From a virus, in the IMG/VR virus record IMGVR_UViG_3300008952_001992, positions 1-41,352 of that record: a stretch of 41,352 nt of DNA. One strand, given 5' to 3'. The position numbers were made by a program, and so were the translations under genes. Positions 7,257 to 15,587 of this stretch are shown here, one piece after another; the first letter of the stretch is position 1, and every line of letters starts with the position of its first letter. Below the pieces are notes generated by a model. That model did no database searches. It was not told the origin of the DNA and saw only the letters and a program-made list of their open reading frames with translations.

Positions 7257-7434
7257 ACGGCGGAACACCTTTCACAAGGGCTACACCAGGTCCACATGGC
7301 TCGACAACGACCTCGACCAAAAACTCGACGCGCTCATGGCCGAGTGGAACTGCACTCGAGCCCAGGCCATCCGCAACGCGATCCGTATTGTGGCCGGGAT
7401 CCACTTGACTTCCCCGCCCACTCCACCACGATGA
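7225..7434 (+). CDS. ribbon-helix-helix DNA-binding protein
   Basis: A 69-aa basic protein starting at ATG 7225. An in-frame TTG at 7102 was rejected because the extension would be encoded by the repeat array itself. Residues about 21-58 (TRSTWLDNDLDQKLDALMAE, then WNCTRAQAIRNAIRIVAG) fit the CopG/Arc ribbon-helix-helix pattern: one short strand and two helices, dimeric, with the strand read into the major groove. One GCCCAATCA copy lies inside its codons 8-11 and the other eleven lie immediately upstream. The natural inference is that it binds these repeats to repress itself or to act at an origin, as CopG does in plasmids. No Shine-Dalgarno is visible before the ATG. Confidence 0.75.
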   Translation: MKKKNLEPPNQRRNTFHKGYTRSTWLDNDLDQKLDALMAEWNCTRAQAIRNAIRIVAGIHLTSPPTPPR

Positions 7435-7458
7435 TGCGTGGAACCTCGGGTAACTATG

Positions 7459-7497
7459 GGCCCGCCCTGCTCTCTCTCTCCTTCGGTGGGGCGGGCC
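7459..7497. terminator. GC-rich inverted repeat, possible terminator
   Basis: A perfect 9-bp stem (GGCCCGCCC at 7459-7467 and GGGCGGGCC at 7489-7497) encloses a 21-nt pyrimidine-rich loop. It lies between the RHH gene and the small terminase gene and could end early transcription. There is no T-run after it, so intrinsic termination is uncertain. The rest of 7435-7548 shows no gene. Confidence 0.35.
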
Positions 7498-7548
7498 GCC
7501 CGGAGGGGCCGGGGCCCCAGAACTCCCAAAAATAGCAGCGCACGTTGC

Positions 7549-8052
7549 ATGGTCGTAACTCCAGAGCAGATCGAGACGTTCATCGAGGTCTACGGGCAAA
7601 CCCGCCACCAGGGGGCGGCTGGGGCCGCTGCCGGAGTCTCTACAGCGTGGGTGACGCAGCGGAAAAAGAATGATCCCGAGTTCCGGCGGCGCTTAGTCGA
7701 CGCAGCCAACAGGCTCGACGGGGCGATCATGGCTCGTACGGCAGACGTCGCTCTCAGGGGGGCCCCCCGAGAGACCATCAACCCGCGGACTGGGGAGCCC
7801 GTCGTGCTCCGTAGCTACTGCAAGGGCACGACCATCGCCTACCTCGAGCAGTATTGCGGCTGGCATGAGCAGGACAGCTCGGGGCAAGGTCTCGTGAAGC
7901 AGGTGGAGCTCGTGGACGAGGGGGAGCCGGTGAGACTCCTAGATGTCATGCGAGCCAAGGCCGCAGACGAGCGCGGCATTCAGATCGAGCCAGTCACAGG
8001 AGAGCCAGCCACCACAGGAACCGATACAGGAACCGATGCCGAACCAGATTAG
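7549..8052 (+). CDS. terminase small subunit (probable)
   Basis: A 167-aa protein; ATG 7549 is chosen because the first helix-turn-helix begins right after it (VVTPEQIETFIEVYGQTRHQ) and upstream codons cross a hairpin. GAAGAAAGVSTAWVTQRKKN followed by DPEFRRRLVDAANRLDGAIM is the usual pattern of phage small terminases: an HTH, then an oligomerisation helix. The enzyme recognises phage DNA and loads the large subunit. The tail is acidic and Thr-rich (TGTDTGTDAEPD) and partly built on a 12-bp DNA repeat. The large subunit lies 3.9 kb downstream rather than adjacent. The gene overlaps the next one by 17 bases. The call rests on pattern and position and is not certain. Confidence 0.65.
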   Translation: MVVTPEQIETFIEVYGQTRHQGAAGAAAGVSTAWVTQRKKNDPEFRRRLVDAANRLDGAIMARTADVALRGAPRETINPRTGEPVVLRSYCKGTTIAYLEQYCGWHEQDSSGQGLVKQVELVDEGEPVRLLDVMRAKAADERGIQIEPVTGEPATTGTDTGTDAEPD

Positions 8053-8875
8053 AGGGGTCGCGCTCGTCGCGCTCAACGGGGTCAGAGCGATGGAGCTCCT
8101 GGCCGACTTCAACGTCCCTGTCCAACTACGCCGAGTGGACGAGCAGGGCGTCGATCAGGGCGCCCTGTCATTTCGGGACTATGACCCGAACGCGACCCCC
8201 GCCGGGAACGGCTATCTGTTCTATGTTTTCGACCGGCCTGGCGGCACACAGCTCGCCCAAGGCGTTGCCCAGCAGCTCGGGCAGAGGGCGAGCGCGGAGC
8301 TCGCGATGGGGGCGCAGCCGGCCGATGGAGACACGATCACCATCGACTACCCTGTCAGGGCCGACGAGACCGTCGCAATCACGACACAATCCTATGCGTA
8401 TGTGTTCAAGGACACGCCGACGGCGGCGCAGCACGTTGCCCGGGGGGGTAGCCTGGCCGCGGCCATCGACAACCTGGTGAAGGCCATCAACGGCAGCTTC
8501 GATTATGCCGCCCCCGAGGTGTACTACGGCACCGGCTCCTGCGACGAGCTGGTGGCATACCGAGATGACTCGACCACGATGCAGCTCGAGGCTCGCGATG
8601 GCGGCTCCTGGGGAAACGCTGTCGCGGTGACCACGACGGTCGGGAACTGGGTCGGGGCCGCTACGGCGACGTCGACGACTCTGTCCGGTGGCACAGGCAA
8701 CGCCGGCCTGAATCTGCACGTCGACGCGGCTGATCTGCCCGCGTCACTGATCGAGAGTCCCGACATCCAGCGGCACGCGCACGCCGAGATATTTGGGCTG
8801 ACGGACACGAACGAGCCGATCAAGCTCGCGACGTGCCCGGTCATGATGCACGCCTCAGCGGTGGTACTCCCCTGA
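8036..8875 (+). CDS. structural protein of the sulfatase cassette (unknown)
   Basis: A 279-aa protein starting at ATG 8036 with ACAGGAAC just upstream. It is beta-rich and Thr/Ala/Gly-rich, as in virion surface proteins. A central region (about residues 95-215) has DGDTITIDYPVRADETVAIT, then SYAYVFKDTP, then AAAIDNLVKAINGS and later GGSWGNAVAVTTTVGNW. The same order of elements appears in the nozzle-like protein at residues about 875-1000. This fold recurs in phage tail and fibre proteins. The C-terminus (HAHAEIFGLTDTNEPIKLAT) has no recognised motif. It is coupled to the sulfatase by a TGATG overlap, so the two products may assemble together. The exact role is unknown. Confidence 0.55.
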   Translation: MPNQIRGVALVALNGVRAMELLADFNVPVQLRRVDEQGVDQGALSFRDYDPNATPAGNGYLFYVFDRPGGTQLAQGVAQQLGQRASAELAMGAQPADGDTITIDYPVRADETVAITTQSYAYVFKDTPTAAQHVARGGSLAAAIDNLVKAINGSFDYAAPEVYYGTGSCDELVAYRDDSTTMQLEARDGGSWGNAVAVTTTVGNWVGAATATSTTLSGGTGNAGLNLHVDAADLPASLIESPDIQRHAHAEIFGLTDTNEPIKLATCPVMMHASAVVLP

Positions 8876-10761
8876 TGCCCTCGGACCCGCTCCCGGGCGA
8901 TGACCTGCCCTACATCTTTGGGCGCACCAGGCTGCACAAGGTCACAGCGGAGAAGCCGGAGCCGGGTGTCGCGACCGCTAACGTCCCGGATCCAGGGGCC
9001 GCTCAAGGGCATGTCGGGCAGGAGCCACGCAGCGCGCCGCCGTTCCGGCCCAACATCATTCACATCCTCATGGACGACGCTGGCCGGCTACAGTTCCCGG
9101 GCTACGCCGGCGAGAACTCCTGGCCGGAGGACTACCCCTACCCGCCGACCCCCTGGTTTGATAGCAAGGTGGCTGACGGCATCCGGTACACGAAGGCCCG
9201 CGTGTCGCCGAGGTGCTCCCCGCACCGCGCCTGCGCCCTCTCAGGACGACGAGCGCATGTCTCGCCGGGGCATCCCCACGGGACCCTCGTGGGCGAGGTG
9301 CCTAACTCGGAGTACCTCGACGACGACTACCCCTTCCTCGGCCTGCGAGCCGAGCACCGTCCGCTGCCCGAGGTGGCGGACACGGCTAACTCGGGATACA
9401 GGCACGCGTTGTTTGGAAAATACCACCTCTTCCACTACGAGGGGGGGAACGGCGAGCAATACGTCCAGGACTATCTGGCCCCCGTCGACATCGCGGGGTT
9501 TGAACTATTCCATGAGACCGTGCTGTCGGGTGCCGGAGGTGGGCCCTATTACGGGTACTACGACTTCCCGATCTGGATCGTCACGAAGGGCTCGCCCTCC
9601 ACGGCTGTCCGCTCTGAGCACCCTGGGGGCGTGTTCAACGGGACTTACATCTTTGACCAGATCACGAGCTGGCTGGGATCGGTGATCGGGGATGGGGACA
9701 AGTTCAATCTCCAGTGGTGGTCGCACATGCCGCACGGGCTCCTGCCGGCCCTGAACCCGGGGATTGGACCAGACCTCGGCAGCGGCGCAGAGGACCTCTA
9801 CACGGGGAATTTCACGCAGGCCGAGTGCGTGGGCTCGAGCACGGTCCCCGGAGACAACGCGACCAGCCCGGACGGCAAGACCGCAAACGGGGGATATGAC
9901 GAGGACGGGAACGTCGATGGTCGCGGTCTCTACGGCCCCCAGGGCAAGTGCAACGTGAACTGGCGCCGTCAGTACACCATGATCCAGGTCTTCGACGCCC
10001 TCTGTTCCCTCCTCGAGGAGTGGCTGACGACGAACCATCCCGAGGTCGCTAAGAACACGCTCTGGATGGTCGCGTCGGATAACGGGATCACCCAGAGCGA
10101 CTTCGTCCCCATCGAGGACGACATCTCGCCCATTGACGGCCAGGCGCACTCCTACACGGTGCTGCCGCCGACGGTGGACGATACCGAGGGCGGGGAGCAG
10201 TACCACGTTGCCGCGGATGCCAAGGGCTCCGCCCACGACGAGGGGATCCTCACGCCTATGGTCGTGTGGGGGGACATGCTCCCCGAGCGCGTCCGCGGCG
10301 CGAAATGCCCAGCTCTGATCGAGTCGACGGATTGGTATCCAACCCTGCTCGACATTATGGCCGGCCCCGTCCCCCCAGGCGACGAGTCGGGTCGGCTGCA
10401 TTGGAGGGAGGCCATCGGTGCCACGGACCTAGCGAAGGTCGATGGGGTCTCTTTCAAGGACACATTCTTCGACCTCACCGCGGGCACGAGGGAATACGCC
10501 TTCGCCCAGGTCTTCGGGCCGGCAGCCGCCCCCGTGGGCGAGGAGACCTGGATCGAGCGGTGCGTGGTAAACCGGTCCGGCTGGAAGCTGCACCGCGAGC
10601 TCGACGAGGGCTCCGCCATCGACGCCTGGCATCTTTACGACACCCAGAACGACCCCCGCGAGAAAATCGACCTGTACGCAGCCGCCGTGGCAGGCACGAA
10701 CGCCGTGGCGGCCGCAAACCTGGCGGACCTCCAGGCCGAATACGACCGGATCATGGCATGA
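8875..10761 (+). CDS. S1-family sulfatase carried in the phage structural region
   Basis: A 628-aa complete sulfatase starting at ATG 8875 (TGATG overlap). Metal and catalytic residues of the alkaline phosphatase-like sulfatase fold are in order: D67-D68 (IHILMDDAG), C114-S-P-H-R118 with downstream LSGR (the C-x-P-x-R signature whose Cys becomes formylglycine), GK182YH184L, SHMPH (H284, H287), SD402N403G, then K450 and AHDEGILTP. TDWYPTLLDIMA and LYDTQNDPRE are also typical. It would remove sulfate esters from polysaccharides or other substrates. No signal peptide is visible; the first 55 residues are polar and Pro-rich, perhaps a virion attachment. The host must supply the formylglycine-generating enzyme, as none is seen here. 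The family call is firm; the virion role is inference. Confidence 0.92.
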   Translation: MPSDPLPGDDLPYIFGRTRLHKVTAEKPEPGVATANVPDPGAAQGHVGQEPRSAPPFRPNIIHILMDDAGRLQFPGYAGENSWPEDYPYPPTPWFDSKVADGIRYTKARVSPRCSPHRACALSGRRAHVSPGHPHGTLVGEVPNSEYLDDDYPFLGLRAEHRPLPEVADTANSGYRHALFGKYHLFHYEGGNGEQYVQDYLAPVDIAGFELFHETVLSGAGGGPYYGYYDFPIWIVTKGSPSTAVRSEHPGGVFNGTYIFDQITSWLGSVIGDGDKFNLQWWSHMPHGLLPALNPGIGPDLGSGAEDLYTGNFTQAECVGSSTVPGDNATSPDGKTANGGYDEDGNVDGRGLYGPQGKCNVNWRRQYTMIQVFDALCSLLEEWLTTNHPEVAKNTLWMVASDNGITQSDFVPIEDDISPIDGQAHSYTVLPPTVDDTEGGEQYHVAADAKGSAHDEGILTPMVVWGDMLPERVRGAKCPALIESTDWYPTLLDIMAGPVPPGDESGRLHWREAIGATDLAKVDGVSFKDTFFDLTAGTREYAFAQVFGPAAAPVGEETWIERCVVNRSGWKLHRELDEGSAIDAWHLYDTQNDPREKIDLYAAAVAGTNAVAAANLADLQAEYDRIMA

Positions 10762-10780
10762 CCCCCACCCGCACTAACCG

Positions 10781-11278
10781 ATGACCTCCTCCATCAACCG
10801 CTGGTCGCCTCACGGGCTGAAGGCGATTCTCACCGTGCTCGACACGCCGGCTGCGGCGGATTTCGAGGACGGGACCCTCAAGGCCATGATCCTCGGGGAC
10901 ACGAACGACCTGTCCGACGAGTCGGTGTGGAACTCCGTGGCCGTGCTTGACCAGGGCGGGTTCACCCTCGATGAGTACGAGTACAGCAGCACCGTGCGCC
11001 GCGAGACCGTCACGATCAACGCGATCAGCCTCTCGAGCGCGGAGGTACAGGTGAGCTTCGACCCTATAGTCTGGACCAGCCTCCTGGGCCCGCCCGACAG
11101 CGGAAACGAGCCGCGGCACGTCTTGGTCTATATGGAGAAGGACGGGGCCACCGCAGACGCCACCGGGGTCCTCGACCTCCGCGTCCCGGTGGCGATCTTC
11201 GACGCCGAGTTCACCACGGACGGCACGACCTTCACCGCCCTCCAGCCCTCTGGAGGGGCAGTCTACATCAGCACCTAA
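10781..11278 (+). CDS. hypothetical structural protein
   Basis: A 165-aa acidic, beta-rich protein that begins 20 bases after the sulfatase stop and ends in TAATG overlap with the next gene. Sequence such as SSTVRRETVTINAISLSSAE and DGTTFTALQPSGGAVYIST looks like strands of a beta-sandwich virion protein. No cysteine pairs, signal peptide or enzymatic motif are seen. I recognise no family. Its place in a tight cassette with the sulfatase and the 209-aa protein between the two terminase genes suggests these products form one assembly, such as an appendage or head-tail decoration. There is no evident Shine-Dalgarno. Confidence 0.55.
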   Translation: MTSSINRWSPHGLKAILTVLDTPAAADFEDGTLKAMILGDTNDLSDESVWNSVAVLDQGGFTLDEYEYSSTVRRETVTINAISLSSAEVQVSFDPIVWTSLLGPPDSGNEPRHVLVYMEKDGATADATGVLDLRVPVAIFDAEFTTDGTTFTALQPSGGAVYIST

Positions 11279-11907
11279 TGGCCGTTTCCGTCACCCTCAC
11301 CCGAGCGGGAGCTACCGCAACCGCGATCCCCATCGGGGCCATCGCTCCCGGGCACCGGGCCGTTGCCCTCGAGCGAGCTGGTGCCTCCGCGGCCAGTCGC
11401 GGCATGGGGGTGAGGCTCGTCCGTCCCCCCGATTGGGCGGCGGAGGCTACGACCTGGGAGTGGGTGTCGCAGATCACGACGGGCAATCGCCTGATAAGTC
11501 AACGAGGTACGAGCATGACCCGCATAGTAGCGAACGAGGGCGAGGCCGCCACGATCAGGGGCCGCGTCACTGACCCGAACGGGGACCTGATCTACCAGGC
11601 CGACGTGTTGACCATCCTGGTTCAGGTATTCGACACGACCGCGACCGACCGCGGGACCCCGGTGTACCAGGACGATCTGATCGTGTCGAACGTGATGTGG
11701 GACGCGCTCCAGGTCGATAAGGGCTGGCGCACGGACAGCGACGGGTACTCGTACCGCTACGAGATCCCCGAAAACGTCTTCAAAGAAGGCGGTCGGGTGT
11801 ACCGAATCGAGTCGATCTTCACGACCGCGGCCAAGGGCGCGACAACCCTGGTGCATGAGGTCGAGACCAGGCCGCTATGGTCCTCGCGGTCAGTCCTTGG
11901 GGTGTGA
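11278..11907 (+). CDS. hypothetical structural protein, possible Ig-like beta-sandwich
   Basis: A 209-aa protein starting at ATG 11278, overlapping the previous stop. Residues from about 80 (MTRIVANEGEAATIRGRV) read as an Ig-like or fibre-type beta-sandwich (TIRGRVTDPNGDLIYQADV, GYSYRYEIPENVF, GRVYRIESIFTTA). An internal ATG at 11515 with GAGGTA before it could begin a 130-aa form that contains just this domain; the first 79 residues are Ala-rich and of different character. The gene is in the same frame as the large terminase and separated from it by one TGA plus six bases. The function is unknown; it probably belongs to the same virion assembly as the two upstream proteins. Confidence 0.5.
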   Translation: MAVSVTLTRAGATATAIPIGAIAPGHRAVALERAGASAASRGMGVRLVRPPDWAAEATTWEWVSQITTGNRLISQRGTSMTRIVANEGEAATIRGRVTDPNGDLIYQADVLTILVQVFDTTATDRGTPVYQDDLIVSNVMWDALQVDKGWRTDSDGYSYRYEIPENVFKEGGRVYRIESIFTTAAKGATTLVHEVETRPLWSSRSVLGV

Positions 11908-11913
11908 GATTGC

Positions 11914-13377
11914 TTGAAAGAGATAACCGCACGGGACAAGTCGAAGTACGTCGCCTATGGGGGCAGCGCGAAGCTGTTTCAGAGTGTGGCGCCCGAGGTG
12001 CTCTTCGAGGGGCCAGCGAACTGCGGGAAGACGAGGGGCCTGCTCGAGAAGTGCTATCTGATGCTGACCGAGTTCCCCGGGCTGCGGATGCTCTGGATTC
12101 GGAAGACCCGCGCCTCGCTGACCGAGTCGGTGCTGGTGACGTGGGAGGAGCACGTCCTGCCCGAAGGGCATCACTGTATGCACGGGCGGGCGAGCCGCGA
12201 GAACCGCAAGAGCTACAAGTTCCGAAACGGGTCGGTGGTGGTCCTGGGGGGGATGGACAAGTCCCGGAAGGTCATGTCCACCGAGTACGATGTGATTTGC
12301 TACTTCGAGGCGACGGACGGGGATCTGAGGGACTGGCTGCGGCTCATCACTCGAGCTCGGAACAAGCGGATCCTGCTGGGCCGCGACTCGGAGACGAAGC
12401 GGCCGGTGTACTTTCACCAGCTCATCGCGGACGTCAACCCGGCCTCGGAGTACCACTGGCTGAACCAGCGCGCGCTCGAGGGCCACATGGAGCGGATCAA
12501 GGCGACCCACGCCGACAATCCACTATTCGACGACGACGACCAGCGCAGGCTCGACTCGCTGACGGGCGCGACCAGGCGCCGGCTGCGCGACGGGGAGTGG
12601 TGCTCCGAGGACGGCCAGGTGTGGCCGTGCTGGGACCGCGAGACGATGATGTGTATGCGCGAAGACCTCCTCATCGACCGTCAGCGCCCACACGGGGGAT
12701 ACAAGTGCGAGTGGTATTTCGGGAGCCTAGACTTCGGAATGCGGCACGCCCAGGTCTTCCAGATCTGGGGGGTCCTCGGGAGCACGATCTACCGTGTGGC
12801 AGAGATCTACAAGAGGCAGAAGTCGGAGAAGTGGTGGGGCGACAAGATCGCCTGGCAGATGCAGAAGTGGCCCCTGCACACGATTGTCGCGGACGGCGGG
12901 GGACTGGGGATCAAGCTGATCGACAACCTGAACGACCGGCTCGGAGCTCGAGGCGGGAACAAGCAGCTCGGTATCGTCCGGCCTGCGCTCAAGGGTGCCG
13001 GGTCGCGCCTGCACGGGTTCAAGCAGGTTTACGCGAAGATGGAGCAGGGGCAGATCATCCTCTGCCACGACGCGCTGGAGGAGGGCTCCTGCGAGATCTC
13101 GCTCGAGAACCTGCAACCGACCTGTACGGAGCAGGAGATTCCCTCGCTGACCTGGGCGAGGGCGAAAGAGGGGGGCGCGGTCCCCAAGGACGACTCGGAT
13201 AGCTCGTGTGTCGACGATGGGTGTTTTGCGATGATCTACGCTGTGGACTGGTTCTGGGGCCGTGAGTCGAGCGACCGGCCACCCCAGGATCCGGTTTTGC
13301 CCCCCGGGTCAATCGGGGATCTTGTGGGCCACGACCGCTGGCTCGCAGAGGTGCGTCGGAAGGAGCGGTACGGCTGA
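11914..13377 (+). CDS. terL: terminase large subunit (packaging ATPase/nuclease)
   Basis: A 487-aa terminase. The start is TTG 11914: the frame is closed by a TGA at 11905-11907 and no ATG or GTG comes before the Walker A motif. ATPase motifs are GPANCGKT (33-40) and YDVICYFEAT with catalytic E132, the variant Walker B seen in P22/G20c-like terminases. The C-terminal RNase H-like nuclease has GSLD273FG, IVAD327GG and CVD434D435G as the metal ligands. It translocates DNA through the portal and cuts concatemers to genome length. The portal gene follows 15 bases later. Separation from the small subunit by the sulfatase cassette is unusual. Confidence 0.93.
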   Translation: MKEITARDKSKYVAYGGSAKLFQSVAPEVLFEGPANCGKTRGLLEKCYLMLTEFPGLRMLWIRKTRASLTESVLVTWEEHVLPEGHHCMHGRASRENRKSYKFRNGSVVVLGGMDKSRKVMSTEYDVICYFEATDGDLRDWLRLITRARNKRILLGRDSETKRPVYFHQLIADVNPASEYHWLNQRALEGHMERIKATHADNPLFDDDDQRRLDSLTGATRRRLRDGEWCSEDGQVWPCWDRETMMCMREDLLIDRQRPHGGYKCEWYFGSLDFGMRHAQVFQIWGVLGSTIYRVAEIYKRQKSEKWWGDKIAWQMQKWPLHTIVADGGGLGIKLIDNLNDRLGARGGNKQLGIVRPALKGAGSRLHGFKQVYAKMEQGQIILCHDALEEGSCEISLENLQPTCTEQEIPSLTWARAKEGGAVPKDDSDSSCVDDGCFAMIYAVDWFWGRESSDRPPQDPVLPPGSIGDLVGHDRWLAEVRRKERYG

Positions 13378-13392
13378 TAAAGAGGGCGTCTG

Positions 13393-15270
13393 ATGACTGA
13401 CTGGCTGGACTTGGAAAAGTGGGAGCAACGGATCCGAACGGACGAGTACGAGCGGGACCGGCACCTGGAGGCATACGATCAGATGATCCGGTCCTACCAC
13501 GGGCACGGATACGAGGCTTCGGACGACCCGATCTCTCCGGAGAACTTCTATCACTCCTACGTTACGAACACCGTCCCCGGGCTGGTCGAGCGCAACCCGC
13601 GGATGCGGACGCGCTCAAGGCGCCCGGGGTCCGAGGACGTTCTGAGCGTGCCGCTGCGGCATGGCCTGAACCGCTGGTGCAAGGACGAGGATCTCGAGGA
13701 GGTGCTCAAGGAGATCGCGACCGGGTTCTGCTTTACTTGGGATGTCGGGATGGTCACGAACGAGCCCGACATGCACCAAGGTAGCGTGGAGGATCGGTCG
13801 CTGTTCAAGAACGGCCGGCTCCGGGACAAGCGCGGCAAGTACCGCCCCCGGATGTATGAGATCCACCCGCGGCTCTTCGCGGTTGACAGTCGGGCAACCT
13901 CGATGGATCGAACCGAGTACCAGTTCCACCGCTGGTTTGCGTCCGCAGCCGATATTGAGGAAGAGGCGGCCAACCCGGATTCGGACTGGGACCTCGATGA
14001 GGTTTCAACCCTGGTGCTCGATGCCGGCAGCACGAGGGATGCCGCGTCGGCGGTTGATCCGCGGCGGGGAAATCAGGTGGATTCGCTGAATGCGGACCAG
14101 CTCGAATTCTTGAGCATCTGGGTGCCCGGTCTCGAGACGGACGGCAAGGGCCCCGATGAGGGCTACAACGGCTCGATCCTGACCCTGGCGCGCTCGAACA
14201 CGGGGAACGAGGCGAACAAGTGGAGGATGCCGAAGCCCCCGCTGCCCTACTTTGGGCCGGAGACGGGGCCCTACGAGGTGTTCGGGGCGTACAAGGTCAA
14301 TGGCAAGCTGTGGCCGATGGGCCCGCTGTGTGCGAACTACGGCAACATCGAGGCGTTGAACGCGACCACCCGCGGGATCGACATCGCGAACGCCGAGGGC
14401 AAGAACGCGCTGCTCTACGATCAGAGCAACATGGAGGCCGCGGAAGCGATCAACAACGCCGACAGCGGGGTCCTGGTAGGGATCCCGAACCTCCAGAGCA
14501 CGAGCATCTTGCCGGCGACGTTCGGCTTCGCGAGCCCGCAGCAGTACACGGCCCACGCGATGCACAAGGATGTCCTCCAGCGGAATTCAGGGATGAACGA
14601 TGCCTCGCAGGGCAACGTCACCGGGAAGGGCACCGCGACGGAGAACGCGATCTCGAACGAGACGACGATGCGCCGGAGTGCGGCGCTCTATCACACGTTC
14701 TCGAAATCCGTCGTCCGGTGCCTCGAGAAGGTGGCGCACTTTTTCTTCTGGGACGAGGACATCGAGTTCCTGCTCGGAGAGGAGTTCTTCGAGGCCGAGT
14801 CCGACCTGGACCTGCCGCCGGGGTCGAAAGCGGTCTTCCGGGGGGGTCAGCAGAAATCGAACCGCTCGGTCTCGCTCCAAGACTACGAGATCGAGATCGA
14901 GCCCTACTCGATGGGCCGGACCGACCAGGTGCAGCTCTCGAGCTCCCTGGGGATCTGGACGAACTACCTGATGACCACGGCGCAGATGCGCCAGGCGTTC
15001 CCCTGGATCGACTGGCAGGCGATGGACGAGCTCTATGCGATGCAGTTGAACATGCCGGAGTTCGCCCGGATCGTGGACAACCAGGCCGCGATGGCCTCTG
15101 AGCCCTTCCTGGAGGGGGGCGAAACGGAGCAGGTTCGATTCCCGCAGGACCAGCTCCCTGCGCCTAAGATCGCCCCCAAAGTCGAGATGAATAGGCCCAC
15201 GGGGGCGCAGCCGGCCGGGGCACCTCCGCCCCTGGGCCTCGAGGGGCCGCAGGCGCAGGGGGTGGTCTGA
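13393..15270 (+). CDS. portal protein
   Basis: A 625-aa protein starting at ATG 13393 with AGAGGGCG upstream. Length, position after the large terminase, and content fit a podovirus-type portal: an N-terminal wing (YVTNTVPGLVERNPRM), a middle with KVNGKLWPMGPLCANYGNIE and ALNATTRGIDIANAEGKNAL resembling the portal stem and clip, and NVTGKGTATENAISNETTMR before the crown helices. The C-terminus is Pro/Gly-rich (PTGAQPAGAPPPLGLEG), probably disordered. Twelve copies would form the DNA channel at one capsid vertex. The stop overlaps the next ATG as TGATG. Family assignment rests on genomic order and these patterns rather than on a single signature. Confidence 0.85.
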   Translation: MTDWLDLEKWEQRIRTDEYERDRHLEAYDQMIRSYHGHGYEASDDPISPENFYHSYVTNTVPGLVERNPRMRTRSRRPGSEDVLSVPLRHGLNRWCKDEDLEEVLKEIATGFCFTWDVGMVTNEPDMHQGSVEDRSLFKNGRLRDKRGKYRPRMYEIHPRLFAVDSRATSMDRTEYQFHRWFASAADIEEEAANPDSDWDLDEVSTLVLDAGSTRDAASAVDPRRGNQVDSLNADQLEFLSIWVPGLETDGKGPDEGYNGSILTLARSNTGNEANKWRMPKPPLPYFGPETGPYEVFGAYKVNGKLWPMGPLCANYGNIEALNATTRGIDIANAEGKNALLYDQSNMEAAEAINNADSGVLVGIPNLQSTSILPATFGFASPQQYTAHAMHKDVLQRNSGMNDASQGNVTGKGTATENAISNETTMRRSAALYHTFSKSVVRCLEKVAHFFFWDEDIEFLLGEEFFEAESDLDLPPGSKAVFRGGQQKSNRSVSLQDYEIEIEPYSMGRTDQVQLSSSLGIWTNYLMTTAQMRQAFPWIDWQAMDELYAMQLNMPEFARIVDNQAAMASEPFLEGGETEQVRFPQDQLPAPKIAPKVEMNRPTGAQPAGAPPPLGLEGPQAQGVV

Positions 15271-15587
15271 TGGCTCTTTACCAATTCCGGGACGAAAAGA
15301 CCGGCGAGGATGTCGAGCTTGATTTTCCGATGGACAAGGCCCCGGAAATTGGTTCCATCATCCGCCGGGGGGGGCGTAAACTGAAGAGGCTGGTGTCCCG
15401 GATGAGCCAGCCGAAGGTCATGGGCGACGTATTCAGAAACTTCCAGGTCGATCCCAACTCCCCGGCAGGGAGGGATTGCGACGGCAAGGACGACCGGGGG
15501 CACCCCTACTGGACCTCGCGCAAGCGGGCGAACGAGTGGGCCCGGAGGTGGGATGGTGACGGAATCTCAGCGGAGCTTGACGACTGA
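15270..15587 (+). CDS. 105-aa hypothetical protein, FmdB-like N-terminus without cysteines
   Basis: A 105-aa protein tucked between portal and scaffold with TGATG overlaps on both sides. It opens MALYQFRDEKTGEDVELDFPM, the strand pattern of FmdB-type zinc ribbons, and has PEIGSIIRRGGRKLKRLVSR, which echoes their 'P-x-x-G' segment. The CxxC pairs that bind zinc in FmdB are absent (a single Cys in the window of GRDCDGKDD). The C-terminus (YWTSRKRANEWARRWDGDG) is basic and aromatic. Similar small proteins occur in head operons of related phages. The function is unknown; the likeness to FmdB is weak and may reflect fold only. Confidence 0.6.
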   Translation: MALYQFRDEKTGEDVELDFPMDKAPEIGSIIRRGGRKLKRLVSRMSQPKVMGDVFRNFQVDPNSPAGRDCDGKDDRGHPYWTSRKRANEWARRWDGDGISAELDD

